A stretch of DNA of 64,000 nucleotides from contig NC_090446.1 of the NCBI RefSeq assembly GCF_031143425.1, positions 653,315,717-653,379,716 on the forward strand, written 5' to 3'. Below the pieces are notes generated by a model, which did no database searches, was not told the DNA's origin, and was given only the letters and a program-made list of their open reading frames with translations. The DNA is from Pleurodeles waltl. Lineage: Eukaryota; Chordata; Amphibia; Caudata; Salamandridae. Positions 44,671 through 56,718 of the stretch are shown here, in pieces. Position numbers and translations under genes: made by a program. The number at the start of each line of letters is the position of its first letter. Position 1 is the stretch's first letter.

Positions 44671-47555
44671 AAGAAAACAGTAACTCTAGAAGCTGCATAT
44701 AAAATCACAACACAGTCGATGCAAAATCTATCACAACAAGCATTTGCAATGGAATGGGTCTCGCATTTACTCAAATTAGAGTTATTAGCGTTGTAAACTG
44801 CTAACCGGACTTTTCTTGCCATATAAATTCAAAATGAAAAGTAAAGCAGTTTCACATATGCAAGCCGATTCACAGCGCCGCGGCCACCATTAGCATCAGC
44901 GAGAAGGAGAGACGCAAAAGGAAAAGAAGTTCGCTCGCAGTCAAACTTATCGGCAAAAGTGCAATTAGCCATGTAACAGGGGCAATGGCCAAGGCAGTAA
45001 CAAAACCTCCCCAAGGTTGAACAAATGGAAACCATTTGCCAATGTCATCAAAGGACTTTTGAAGGGCAAGCAAACGAACGAGTGGTAGTGATGGGCGTGA
45101 GGTGGGCGTTGTTAAAAGCCCAGATAAATACCAACACGTTGGAAAAACAGAGCTTGCGCGCTGCTATGCTCGACCTAAAAATTCGTAGCAGAGGTAACTG
45201 CATTTGCAGTTACGTCCCTACACAAAGTGTTTTTTAAAAGCTATTGCAACCTAAAAAAATTAAATTTAATTTTCTTAAACCAACAAAGTTGCTAAGGTAC
45301 CAAACGTCAGACATGCTGAATCGAAGCGAGTAAACATACACATTTGAAAATCTATGTCTAGTACTTTCACTGGTCAGGTACTGAGTGCCTGCACTTCTTT
45401 AATTTGAAAGGAAGCTTACCTGCACTTATCAGCTCTGATGCAATACATTTATTGGGAAGGTATCAGCACTTCTCAGGAGCAAACAGGTGCTCTGAATAAA
45501 GAGTACCAGCACATCTATATTTCCATTTAAAGACCAGTATTATTTTCCATACAGTATAAATACGCTTGGGGTGTGAGAAGGTCGCCTGTGTACACAATGC
45601 ATTACATATTTCTTTCAACAATTTCTGCGAAGCACAGCGTGCAGCATGAAATGTTTCCGGTTATGTTTAATGAGGTGTTCGTGTGCAAGAGAACTCCATA
45701 AACTAGTCACCAAAATGACGTCCACAAAAGGCATCACATGAAATATGATAATTGCGCCTTCAAGTTAGTGTCATGAATAAAAAGGAATATGCGGAAGGAG
45801 GAGGAAAATTTTCGTCAAGAGTCTGGGATGCCCATTGAAGAGAGTAAACAGAATTCCAAGCCTTATTAGCAGCGGCAGGCTCCAGGTTCATGATCTCATC
45901 GGTTGCTCTGAGCTGCAGCACTTTGTGCCAGCTGGAGAGAAACATGCGGCAGTGCCAACTCTCTGGAATATTTCTGTCCACTGCTGGCAGGAACAGACTA
46001 CGAGCCTTTGCCATTTAAAGGGAGAGTAAGCCGGTCAACCTAGACCAGTATCGGAAACAAAGACAGAAAGGGTTGGCTGAAAGGTGAACTAAAATATATG
46101 AGAAATGGAATGGTAAAAGGGCCTGCTTTTTTTCTCCACTCCTGAAACGTTATTTAAGTTACTTTCGATTCAAATGTGACTGACCTCGCCCCCTTACTGA
46201 TGAATCCCTGTTACATTCCTATGTTTTTTGTTTTTTTAGCAAATCACGTATCTCTGTTTCTTAGGCATGTACCAAAGAAAGCAATCGCACACGACCTCTG
46301 AACAGAAAGGAATCCCACAGACATAAAGATATTTTTGAAAGCTTCAACAACCGACTATTTCTTGACTTTTGCAATATTCTATCTTCAGAAAAAGATGAAC
46401 CTAAATTCAGCTCTGCATATCTAATGACACTGGTTTGTGCAAGCCACTGCCGGCGTTTGAACAATTTTGACCTTTTCCTCTTGGGCCTCTGCAAACTCTT
46501 CATGTCTCCAGGGAAAAAAGGGAACCTGAAACAAGAGGTTGTGGTCTGAAGCATAATTCATAGGTTCAAAACACCACCAACAGAAATAAGCTTACACTTA
46601 TATTTCGAAGCTGTGGAAACTATTTTGAAACTACCATGCCTGTGCATGGGCAAGAGCTCTGTTCTTTGGTGTATCTCTTTCTTAAACAATGTTGTTAAAA
46701 TTCGGCAAAGGGCTAACGAACAAGGGAGGTGGAACGATGTAAATAAGAGCTTAGTAGGTTTCTTCGTACGTATGAATTGTAGGTCTTACAAGAGGGGTTT
46801 CTATTTACCAAGGTATTACAGGAGGGCGAAACGGACATTATCTACCTCTATCTCATTTATGTTGCAATTTTCAATGTAAATGTGAGGGATAGGATGTTCT
46901 GCTGAACAGCTCATGGTTTTGTGAATCCTTATATAAACGTTTTAAATAAAATGCAGAAAGGGAGTTTTAACTGGATCATGGATAGTTTTTCCCCCTCTTA
47001 CTTCCCTAATGAAGTAAGAGGACGCTCCATCCTCCTGCTGGCAACCAACACCCTCACCCCGCCGTCCCCCTCCCTCCCCACACACCCAAACTGCACACAG
47101 TCTTTGGTAGGCATGAGGTAGACTGAACCATCTTCTGTGACACCATTATAAAGCATTTAGCTCCTAGTGGATCTTGGACTCCATCAGCAGAACCACACCT
47201 ATCTTTAGTAGATGCAACCTCACAATACAAGGGAGTACCATTTTTCAATAAGGCAAGCATACTGTTAATTCCTCATCACATCAATATATATCAATCTAAA
47301 TATGGCAGGCCTATTGGCTTTGTTAAGGGATTACCACAAAAATATATAGGACCTATCTGCGTTGTGAAGGGGTCACACTAATATATCAGTAATCACATAT
47401 TATATTCAGACATTCATTATTAATAAAAAACATTTTGATTTGGCTCTTGGCGAGTCCCTCACAGCAGCCCGCCACAAGGGCTAAGGGGTCAGGGTATTCC
47501 TATTGTGCCGCCCGTTAAATTTATTCAACATATTTTTCTGCAGTCGAGTTTGGAG
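44671..47555. other. No recognised feature
   Basis: About 2.9 kb without a supported element. Open frames up to 97 codons (46261-46554 minus, basic, no motif) are within chance. 45380-45530 contains TACCTGCACTT/TACCAGCACAT variants that may be a very old repeat. Confidence 0.45.
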
Positions 47556-47559
47556 TGCT

Positions 47560-48240
47560 ATTTTATGAACCTTAATTTCTCAGAAACGGCTCAAAAGTAT
47601 TTATCAAATCAAAAAACGCATGCTTTCTGGGAAAAGATCTAGCTTTCTGTCAAATTCTGAGTAATTCTGTTCAGCCTTTTTGTATGCATTGTTGTCTGGT
47701 TTTTCCTATGGAAACTGCATGGAAAAAAATGTTTTCAGACCCCACCCCTTTTTCTCGGCTTCCACTTTATGGACCACATCAAAACTTTCCAGGAAGGAGT
47801 TGAGGTGGATGAAGTTTCGTAAAGATTTGTCAAACGGCAACAAAGATATTGGTGAAACTAAAAATGCTTTTCCTATGGAAACCTTGACCTAACTATAACC
47901 ACACAGTGTTGTATATATCCATATGTATGTAAATGTGTGAATATCACTGAGTAACAATAGCCACTTTGCAGTTGTGGTTAGGAATTCCAGGTGTAGGAAT
48001 TCCAGGTATAGGATTTTTGCTCAATAAAAACTTTGCTTCTGTTTAAAGGATCACCATTAAACTTTGCAGACCTTTTGCTTTTCTTACATTGAAGAACAAT
48101 TCAAAGGTTTGCAGTGATTTGTCAAGAGGGTGGGGGGGAGAAAAAAACAGGGAGGCAAAATGCGTTATTCCCCAAAGGATTTAAAAAAAGACTCTTTGGG
48201 ACTTTTTAGACAGATGAAGAGCCAAAACAGCTAAAAGGAT
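47560..48240 (+). repeat. Two diverged tandem-placed copies of an unnamed interspersed repeat
   Basis: Copy 1 (about 47560-47890) has TTTATGGACCACATC, AAAACTTTCCAGGA and AAGATTTGTCAAACGGCAAC. Copy 2 (about 48030-48240) has AAAGGATCACCATTAAACTT, TGCAGACC and AGTGATTTGTCAAGAGGGTG followed by GGGGGGAGAAAAA. The shared order 'GGA(T/C)CAC...AAACTTT.CAG...GATTTGTCAA' supports common origin. I recall a very abundant repeat of this kind in newt sequences, but cannot name it. Confidence 0.35.
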
Positions 48241-48616
48241 TTTAATTAAATTTGTCAGGATTACACATTATGGTGCACAGGTGACCTTGCTAGTTATTAC
48301 TGGTGTGTATGTGGTATTTTTGTAGTTATAAGGAATTTTAACTTAGTGATATCTGTAGTAGCTGTATTTCTGCAAAAGTTTGCATTACTTTGCAGAAGTT
48401 TTGCGTTACATAGCGATGACAAGTCATTATGTGATTGGCTAATGACTGCATTTCCAAAAGACAAATACAGCCATGTTTTAGGTACACTTTACTTGATAAA
48501 ATGACAAAATATTTATGAGTTTCCATAAATTTTAAACAATGTACGGGTACCACAGTATCACCTCAGAAGTACAGCGGTACCAAAAATAAATAAAAATACC
48601 TATGTTAAAGAATTAA

Positions 48617-48668
48617 AAATACACTGTAGAACCCTATATTTAAGAATATAGGGTACTACAGTGTATTT
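48617..48668. repeat. Strong short hairpin
   Basis: AAATACACTGTAG, AA, CCCTATAT then a six-base loop region and ATATAGGG, TA, CTACAGTGTATTT. Both 13-bp and 8-bp arms are perfectly complementary, with a 2-by-2 internal bulge. It lies in AT-rich DNA with no coding neighbour; could be a small foldback remnant or encode a hairpin RNA. Confidence 0.75.
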
Positions 48669-49164
48669 CCCTTTTTAACATATTTAAATCTTCAGTATAA
48701 AGTCTACGGAGTAGTGCGGCAATACCTAAAAATTACCATGCTACTTACATTTTTTAAAAAATGCACAGTTCTCCCTAGACTGCTGTACAAATATATACAA
48801 AATTATAAATACATTTCAATACCTATTAATACTTGAATAAAGTGGTAACAGGTAGGACATAAACCCTACTACTAACTTACATGTAAGAACCTAATCAGAA
48901 CATGGTGAAACACAGAATGCAGACAAACGTTGCTGAAAACTACATGGCTGCCTTTTACCTTTGGTAAAAACAGCCATTAGCCAATAAAATACTGCCTTAT
49001 AATATGCATATACTGTAGTATCCAATGACCTTTCAGCTCCTTACTATGGCACAATATATAACTAAGTATTTTATAAATATAACTTTAAAACTACTCACAC
49101 TATTCACACATACTACCAAAAATGACTATTTGTGCAAAATAACATGTTTTCTGCTACATTACAT

Positions 49165-52050
49165 CTACATCCGTTAAAACACTTTCACTCTACGACTGTC
49201 TCAATTACCACACTCCATTGTAAGACAATACACTCTACACCATTCCACACTATACTATTACACTCTACGCCACTCAACTCAACATCACTCCACTTTATGC
49301 CACTCCACTCTATGCTAATCCACTCTATGTGACTTCAATCCACCCCACTCTATGCCACTCCACTCTACACCGCTACATTGTACACTATTACAGTCCGCCA
49401 CTCTATTTTTTGCCAATATATTTTATGTTACTTCAGTGCATGCCAATACACTCTATGCTACTCCATTGTACGCAACTCCACTCTACAAAACGATTCTATT
49501 CCACTCTATGTCACCCGCTGTATGCCACTTCAGTGTACAATACTGCATTGTATGCCATTCCTCTGTATGCCACGGTACTTTAAGCCACTGCACATTCACT
49601 ATATGCCACTCCACTCTACGACAATCCACTATAAGCTATTCTGCTGTATAACACTCCATTCTGCAGTACTATAATCTACACCACTCTACACCAGTCCACG
49701 CTACTGTACTACACTGTACAGTATTCCACTGTATGATACTCCACTCTATGCCACTTTACTCTATGGTATTCCACTATATGCCACTACACTCTACATCACT
49801 ACACTGTATGCCAGTAACACTCAACATTATTCCATTCTACACCACTCTCTTTTATGCCACTTCTCACTGTGCCCCTACGCTGTATGTTATTCCACTATAT
49901 GCCACTGTACTCTATGGTATTCCACTTTACAACCCTCCATTCTAAGACACAACAATGTATGCCACTCTATCCTATGCCACTTCAGTCTATGCTATGCCAC
50001 TGTATGCCACTACAATGTGCATCACCGAACTCCACACAATTCTTTTCTATGGCACACCACTGTACACCACTCCACTCTACCTTATTACACTTCAGCCTTT
50101 CCTCTCTGCCCCATTTTAATGTAAGATATTCCACTGCATGCCACTCCAGTATTAGCCACTCCACTGTATGGCACTCCCCTCTACGCTAGTCCAATGTAGG
50201 CCACTATACTGCACCTCACTCCACTTCATGCTGGTCCACTCTACCACACTCCACTCCATGCCACTCTACTCTACGCTATTTCACTTTACTCTACTCCACT
50301 CTAATATACTCCTGTGTATGCCACTTTACTGCACACCAGTCTACTGTATGCTATTCCACTGTATGCTGGGTTCAGTCTATGCCACTCTACTGTCCATTAC
50401 TATACTGTATGCCAATACACTCTACACTGTTCCACTGTATACATTTCCACTGTATGACACTGCACTCTATGCTATTCCACTCGGACACTTTAATATACTC
50501 TATTCCACTGTACTCCACTCCACTCTACACCACTCCATCCGATGATACTCTTTCAACTCAGTTTCACTCTTCACCAGTCCACTCAATGCCACTCCAGTCA
50601 CTCCATTATAAGCCACTCCATTCTGTGCCACTGCACTGTATACCACTCCACTATACACCATTCCACTGTATGATATTGCACTGTACATTATTATACTGTA
50701 CGTCACTCCATTCTATGCTACATCACAGTATGCCACACCACTGTACACCAATCCACTCTCCCTTCCTACACTCTACCTTATTCTACTGTGCGACTCTCCA
50801 TTCTACCCCACTCTACTGTACAATAGTGCACTATAAGCCACTTCACTGTGCATCACTACACTGTACGCCAGTAACAGTTAAGATTTATCCACAGTACACC
50901 AATCCACAGTACACTACTCCACTGTATCCTAGTACAGTCTCCCCAAGTACACTGTGCCCCACACCACTCTGCCACACTCTACTCTATGGTATTTCACTCT
51001 ACAGCAATCCAATCTAAACCACTACACTGTACACCACTCTACTCTATGCTATTCCACTACAGATAACTACAATTTATCTCACTCCAGTATACAATATTCC
51101 TCTGTATGCCGCCCTTGTATATGCCATCCACTCTACACTATTCCACTACACTCTAAAACACTATATGGTACAACACTGCTGTATGCCACTTCACTGTACA
51201 TAATTCTACTCTATGCCATTCAACTGTATGCCACTCCACTCGAACACAGTCCATTGTATGCCACTGCGCTGAACACCACTCCACTGTATGCTATTCAGCT
51301 GTATGCTGGTGAACTGTACGATATTCCAATCTACGCCACTCCACTGTACGCTATTACAGTATACGCCAATACACCCTACACTATTCCTCTGTATTCATCT
51401 CCACTGTATGACACTCCATTCCAAGCTGTTCCACTGTATGCCACTCTACTCTATGCCACTCTAATATGCTCTACCACTCTCCGCCTATCCTATATATGCC
51501 ACTCCAATGTACTCAACTCTACTCTACCCCAGTCCACTCTATGCCACTCCATCTATGCCGCTTCACTCTACATCACTGCACTGTATGCCACTCCACTCTA
51601 CTACAATCCACTGTATTTTATTACACTGTACATCACTCCATTCTACACCAGTCTATTCTACTCTACTCTACACCTATCCATGCTACCCTATTACACTCCA
51701 CCCTATTCCACTGGACAACATTCCATTCTACACCACTCTATTGTCCGGTATTCCACTATATGCCACTCCACTCTACTTCACTACACTGTACTCCAGTAAC
51801 ACTCAACATTATTCCATCCTACACCATTCCACTGCACGCTGCTCCACTGTACACCAGTCCTTTTTATACCACTACACTCTACTCTATTTAACTATGTGCC
51901 ACTCCGTCCTAGAACACTCCACTCTAAGCCACTCCACTGTACGCCACTACAGTCTACCCCCCTACACTGTCCCCTGCTCCAATCTACAACAATCCACTAT
52001 ACGGTATCCAATACTACAACACTCCCCTGTATGCCACAGCACTGTATGGC
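49165..52050. repeat. Degenerate 15-bp minisatellite, left block
   Basis: Consensus unit CACTCCACTCTATGC (15 bp), with frequent variants such as CACTCCACTGTACGC, CACTACACTGTATGC, TATTCCACTCTACAC and 5-bp register shifts. About 2.9 kb, near 190 units. The unit length is divisible by three and stops are rare in some frames, so open frames up to 281 codons run through it in all three plus frames with pentapeptide periodicity (for example HSTLC, PLYAT). Those are artefacts. Diversity between units means an old array. It ends exactly where the 1.97-kb LTR begins. Confidence 0.9.
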
Positions 52051-53429
52051 TGTTAGACTTGTCCGCTTTTGGCATGGTTTCCCCTGCCTTTTTGGCTTCT
52101 GACCTCCTGTTTTGACCCTGTGTTGAATATTTTTTCTGGCTTTAAGACTCTGGGCATTTTACCACTGCTGACCAAGGGTTCTCTATCTAAATTGTATTGC
52201 TGATTGGTTTATCCATGATTGGCATATTTGATTCACTAGGAAGTCCCTAGTAAAGTGCACTATGTGTGCCCAGGGCCTATAATTCAAATGCTACTAGTAG
52301 GCCTGCAGCACTGATTGTGCCACCCACAGGAGTAGCTCTGCAAACATGACCCACACCTGCCACTGCAGTGTCTGTAGTTTGAAACTGCCATTTCGACCTG
52401 GCAATTGCACACAATTGCCAGGCCTTAACCTTCCCTTTTATTACAAGTAAGTCACTCCTAAGATAAGCCCAAGGCAACCCCATCGGCAGGGTGCAGTGTA
52501 TTTAAAACGTTGGACATGTATTGGTGTGTTTTACATGCCCTGATAGTGAAATACTGCTAAATTTGTTTTTCACTATTGCAGTGACTATTTCTCCCATAGG
52601 GTAACATGGAGACTGCCTTGAAATATATTTTAAGTGTAATTCCCCATTGGTAGCAGATAGAGTTATGGAGTTTGGGGTCTCTGAACTTACAATTTAAAAT
52701 ACATCTTTTGGTGCAGTTGGTTTTTAAATTTTAAGTTTGTCAATGCCACTTTAAGAAAGTGTCCATATTCTTGCTAAGCCATTCTGTGCCTCAGCCTGTC
52801 TGTGGAATACACGTCTGGGTAAGAATGACAATTGGGCTGTTTGGGAATTCACTCTAGACAGTCACACAAAGGGAGCTGAAGTGTGCCCTGCATATCCTGA
52901 TGGGTTTTCCTGAGCTAGAATGGCGAGAGGAGCTGACACTTGCACCTGAACAGGGCTGTGCCTTTCCTTACACAAAGCAGTCTCCAACCCCCTGGAGTGT
53001 ATTTGAGGCCAGGGCAGGAAAGGCAGGGTCTTGTACACTACCAAGTTTGCCTACTACAAAGGCAGAAATGGGTATAAGTACTGGACCTCTGACCCCAAAA
53101 AGTTAGAACACTTCTGGACTGAGGGCATTGTGCCAGGAAGAAGAGCTGGATGCCATAGTCCTGACTTGCTAAAAGGTGCCAACTCCAGTCCCTGGGCCCT
53201 TGGAAGTGTAAGCTGGTGACCTGCAGGAGAAAATCCATGCACCGATGCACTGCAGCAGAAAAATTAACGCAGCACCTGTCCTGCGGCTGAAGAATTGGTG
53301 CAGTGCCTGCCTTGCGGCTGCAGAACCAACTCAGCACCTGTTTCCTAGCATATCGATCAACACAGCGCCCCTGAATTTTCCACGCATTGTCCCCAGGGCA
53401 TCAATTTCTCATTGACCCCGCACCACAGT

Positions 53430-53600
53430 AAGGAACTGAGGCTGCATCGCCTTTCCTGCAAGGAAACAATCAACGCATCACCTCCCCTCCCAGTAAGTAA
53501 CCAACTCATTGCCTCTCCTGCAGGGAAAGAATCAACACATCACCTCCCTTGTGCCGTAAGGAACTGATGCATTGCTTTGCTTTTCATCACTGCACCTCAT
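53430..53600 (+). repeat. GC-rich VNTR inside LTR copy B, 62-bp period
   Basis: AATCAACGCATCACCTCCC starts at 53468 and AATCAACACATCACCTCCC at 53530, 62 bp apart. Each unit continues with (G/C)TAAGGAACTGA.GCATTGC and CCTGCAGGGAAA-like blocks. A related CAGCACCTGTCCTGCGGCTG pattern repeats upstream (53265-53340). It corresponds to the region of copy A with repeated GCAGCCTGAC-like blocks. Confidence 0.65.
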
Positions 53601-53808
53601 CAGCGGCTCACATATTCTTTGCTTTTGATGCAGGTGTTAAAAAGATACAGCCATTGATTCAGATGGATTAAGACTCATTGAAACCTTAAAAAAGTGATGT
53701 ATGCTGGATTTTTGTCATTGTCATCTTGTTTTATTCAGATAAATATTGGCTATTTTCCTAAACTGATGAGCTGATGAGGAGTTCTTTTGTAGTGTTTTCA
53801 CTGTGTTA

Positions 53809-53816
53809 CTGTGTGT

Positions 53817-53848
<32 letters not shown>

Positions 53849-53849
53849 A
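53809..53849. repeat. (GT)n microsatellite
   Basis: Near-perfect GT run with a single interruption, located inside LTR copy B and missing from copy A at the aligned place, so it expanded after divergence. Confidence 0.95.
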
Positions 53850-54018
53850 CAACTACTTTACACATTGCCTCTTATATAAGCCTGACTGCTCGTGCTAAAC
53901 TACCAAGAGGATGAGCAGGGGTTATCTTAGCTGTGTGACTCCCTTATCATGACTAGAGTGAGGGTCCCTACTCGGACAGGGTGCAAACCACTGCCAACTA
54001 GACACCCCATTTCTAACA

Positions 54019-55265
54019 ATGTCACTTTACTCTATGCCACTCCATTCTACACTATTCCACTGTACACTACTACACTGTACCTCACTCCACGCTATGCCAC
54101 TCCACTCTGTGCTACTCTACTGTATGCCACTTTATGCTATTCTACTCTGCACCATTCCTCTCTACCACACTCTGGTGTACACTATTCCACTGTATCCCAC
54201 TCTGTTTTATGCCACTACACTCTATGCTATTCCGCTCTACACAACTGCAGTGCCACTCCACTCTACACCAGTCTACACCACTACATTGTGCGTCACTGCA
54301 TCCTAGGCTTTTCCACTGTACGACAATCCACTCTAACACACTCCACTGCACACCACTGCACTTTACGCCACTACACTGTTGTCCAATCCACCCTATAAAA
54401 TTCCATTGTAAGCAACTCAATTGTAAGGCATTCCACTCTATGCTATTCCACTCTATGCCACTCCACTGTACGCCACTCCACTGTAGGCCAGACTAATATA
54501 TGGTATTCTTCTGTACACCTCTCGACTGTATGCCACTGCATTCTTCGCAACTCTACTGTACCCCACTCCACTCTATGCCACTCTACACAAATACACTCAA
54601 TGGCACTCCAGTCTATACCACTGCACTTTCCGCTATTCCCATCCATGCTACTCCATACTGCGCTATGTCTCTGTAAGCAACTCCACTCTCGCCACTATAC
54701 TCAATGCTATTGCACTGTTTGCCAGTCCACTGTACGCTACTCCACTATAAGCTGTTCCACTTTACACCACTACAATCGATGACACTCTACTGCACGGCAC
54801 TTCACTATACACTATTCCACTCTAAGCCACTCCACTGTACGCTAGTGTACTGTATGACATTACACTGTACCGTGCTCAATTCTTTGCCACTGCACTCTAT
54901 GCTACTCTACTGTCTGCTATTACGCTCTGCCACACTACACTCTATTGCACTCCACTCTTTCTAACTCCACTGTACACTATTCTATTGTACACAACTCCAG
55001 TCTACAACACTCCACTCTACGCCATTCCACTCTATGCCACTCCACAATGTGCAACCATACTGTAATGCACTGCACAGTACGACACTCCATTCTATGTCAC
55101 TCCACTCTACACCACTCCACTGTATGCTATTCCACTTTAGTTCACTCCATTGTACCAAACTCCACTCTATGGCACTATACTCTATGATTATACACTTTAC
55201 AGCACTCTTCTCCCCTATACTGTACCGCTCTCCACTTAATAATACTCTACTCGATGACAGTAAAC
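54019..55265. repeat. Degenerate 15-bp minisatellite, right block
   Basis: Same units as the left block (CACTCTATGCCACTC, CACTGTACACCACTC). It begins directly after the LTR target duplication and ends at about 55265 (ACTCTGCCATTTC). With the left block it gives about 4.1 kb of array before the insertion. Open frames up to 149 codons on the plus strand are repeat-driven. Confidence 0.9.
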
Positions 55266-55367
55266 TCTGCCATTTCAAAAACGTTTTTATTAAAAATGAA
55301 AAAACAATTGGAGTTCAATGAAAAAAACAAAGGTTAAACCTTTGTCATGGTTAGGAAAACTTTATTA

Positions 55368-55863
55368 TTTCTATACAAACCAAACTTAAAATACACAAAC
55401 ATTTGAAATTCTTCAGTTATAGTTGTACATTACATTGCTAATATATGTTACACTTTTACATTTATATAACTTTATTCTGGAGCACAAAGAAAAGTTAAAG
55501 TAAATTTGACAATTCTATACTTATATCTAAAACTTTAATATAATATTTATGCAACACCCTCAAAATATTATAACTCTCACCTCCATACACTGTGTATTCA
55601 ACTCAGTAGCCACATTATATTAACTATAGCTCGCCACTGCGTGGAGAAGGCGCAAGTTGACGTTCATTTACTGGGACTGTTGAGTTGAATACACTGTGTA
55701 TGAAGGTGCGTGAGTTATAATAATTTGAAGATATTGCAAACATTATAAATTGGAGTTGTAGGTTTAGCAATTTACATTTAGTGCATAAATTATAAAAGTA
55801 ATGTATAACTATAACCAAAGAATTTCTAATGTATGTGTATTTTAAGTTTGGTTTGCATGTATA
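55368..55863. mobile_element. Long imperfect palindrome (foldback element)
   Basis: The left arm (55371-55606) contains CAAACCAAACTTAAAATACA, TGAAATTCTTCAGTTATAGT and ATACACTGTGTATTCAACTC. The right arm (55678-55861) has their inverse complements GAGTTGAATACACTGTGTAT, ACTATAACCAAAGAATTTCT and TGTATTTTAAGTTTGGTTTG. The left arm is longer by about 50 bp, and the central loop is 71 bp. No coding. Its edges are flanked by TATA-type and simple repeat sequence, so the target duplication is unclear. Probably a MITE or inverted duplication; unrelated by sequence to the other three inverted-repeat elements here. Confidence 0.8.
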
Positions 55864-56220
55864 TCTATATCTGTATCTATTTATACATATATATATATAT
55901 ATGGAAAACAAAAAGGCTCAGAAAAGGCACCGCGCTCCATTTACCGGTGCTACTGCTGAGGCGAGCCAACCCTTTTGATAGAGTCAAAAAGTTAAGGCGT
56001 CTTGAATCTAGATTCATAATACAGATGAAAACTAAGGTCCCTTTTGGGATGAACAATGATGAAGAATTATTTGTTCATTTGTAGTTCTAGCCTTAATTCA
56101 AAAGAATAATTAATGTTAATGTGGAGTTATAAATTCTACCACAATAACATTTGCTCTTTTCATCTGAACATAAGATAAGATACATTATTTTGAAAATCAT
56201 TGAATTTGACTCCTTTGGAT

Positions 56221-56286
56221 CTCTCCTCTCCCTCTCTCTCCCCCCCCCCTTTTTTCCTTTTTCCTTTTTCCTTTTTCCGTCTTTCT
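56221..56286. repeat. Polypyrimidine tract
   Basis: Uninterrupted C/T run with CTCTC, a C10 run and four TTTTTCC units. Lies within the Penelope-like 3' region. Length of about 58 bp without a purine is a potential triplex-forming tract. Confidence 0.85.
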
Positions 56287-56599
56287 TACAATTCAATAGC
56301 TATATTAGTCACACAGATTTATATCAATGAATTAACCAATTTTGGAGGAAATTTTGCATTATTTCTGATAATCAATTGTCAATATATGGTGGTACTACAG
56401 TTTTTTGAATTCAAAACATTAGTGTTTAAATAAATTGACCCATGTCCTCTTTTTGAAATGTAACAATATTTACACACATTACTTTTGTTTGTTTGTTATA
56501 TTTGTCGAAGGGTTAAGTGGTTTGGAACCACAAGTCCCAACATGCACTGTTAAGCACTGCTCGTTTCTATAAATAGAAGCTGCAAGAGTAATGAGATTC

Positions 56600-56640
56600 T
56601 TTGAACTCGAAAATGACCAGACGGTCGAAACGCGTCGTTC
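56600..56640 (+). ncRNA. Hammerhead-like ribozyme remnant
   Basis: AATGACCAGACGGTCGAAACGCGTCG contains the stem-II-like GACC AGAC GGTC hairpin directly followed by the conserved GAAAC and a CGCGTC stem segment. The canonical CTGATGA core is degraded (AAAATGA). Type I/III hammerheads are known in Penelope-like repeats, which supports the context, but cleavage activity is not expected from this copy. Confidence 0.35.
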
Positions 56641-56717
56641 GTTTTATTTTTCCAGCTTGAACTTGAAATAAACGTGAGAATTATCACCCCTAATGGAGTG
56701 CACTGCTAATTTTTGAT

Positions 56718-56718
<1 letters not shown>

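Larger units (their letters stand above)
52051..54018 (+). mobile_element. 1.97-kb solo LTR, copy B, inserted in the minisatellite
   Basis: Begins TGTTAGAC and ends GTCTAACA-like TTCTAACA, with TG..CA termini; flanked by ATGGC (52046-52050) and ATGTC (54019-54023), a 5-bp target duplication with one change. The minisatellite resumes directly after it. It aligns with copy A (35373-37318): TAGTAAAGTGCACTA, GCAGCACTG.TTGTGCCACCCAC, ATTGCCA.GCCTTAA, a TATAAGTA box at 53073 and CACATTGCCT...GCCTGACTGCTC near the 3' end. Internal differences are a (GT)n tract and a GC-rich VNTR. No gag or pol, so it is a solo LTR. Confidence 0.85.

Noticed and set aside
50954..51799. 281-codon plus-strand ORF and other long frames (49132-52115, 53949-55321) with pentapeptide repeats
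   Set aside because: They run through a 15-bp minisatellite; the unit is a multiple of three and lacks stops in several frames, so the frames are artefacts, present in all three plus frames at once.
49165..52050. CRISPR-like array because of many short regular units
   Set aside because: Units are contiguous, degenerate and without unique spacers, and the context is eukaryotic; it is a minisatellite.
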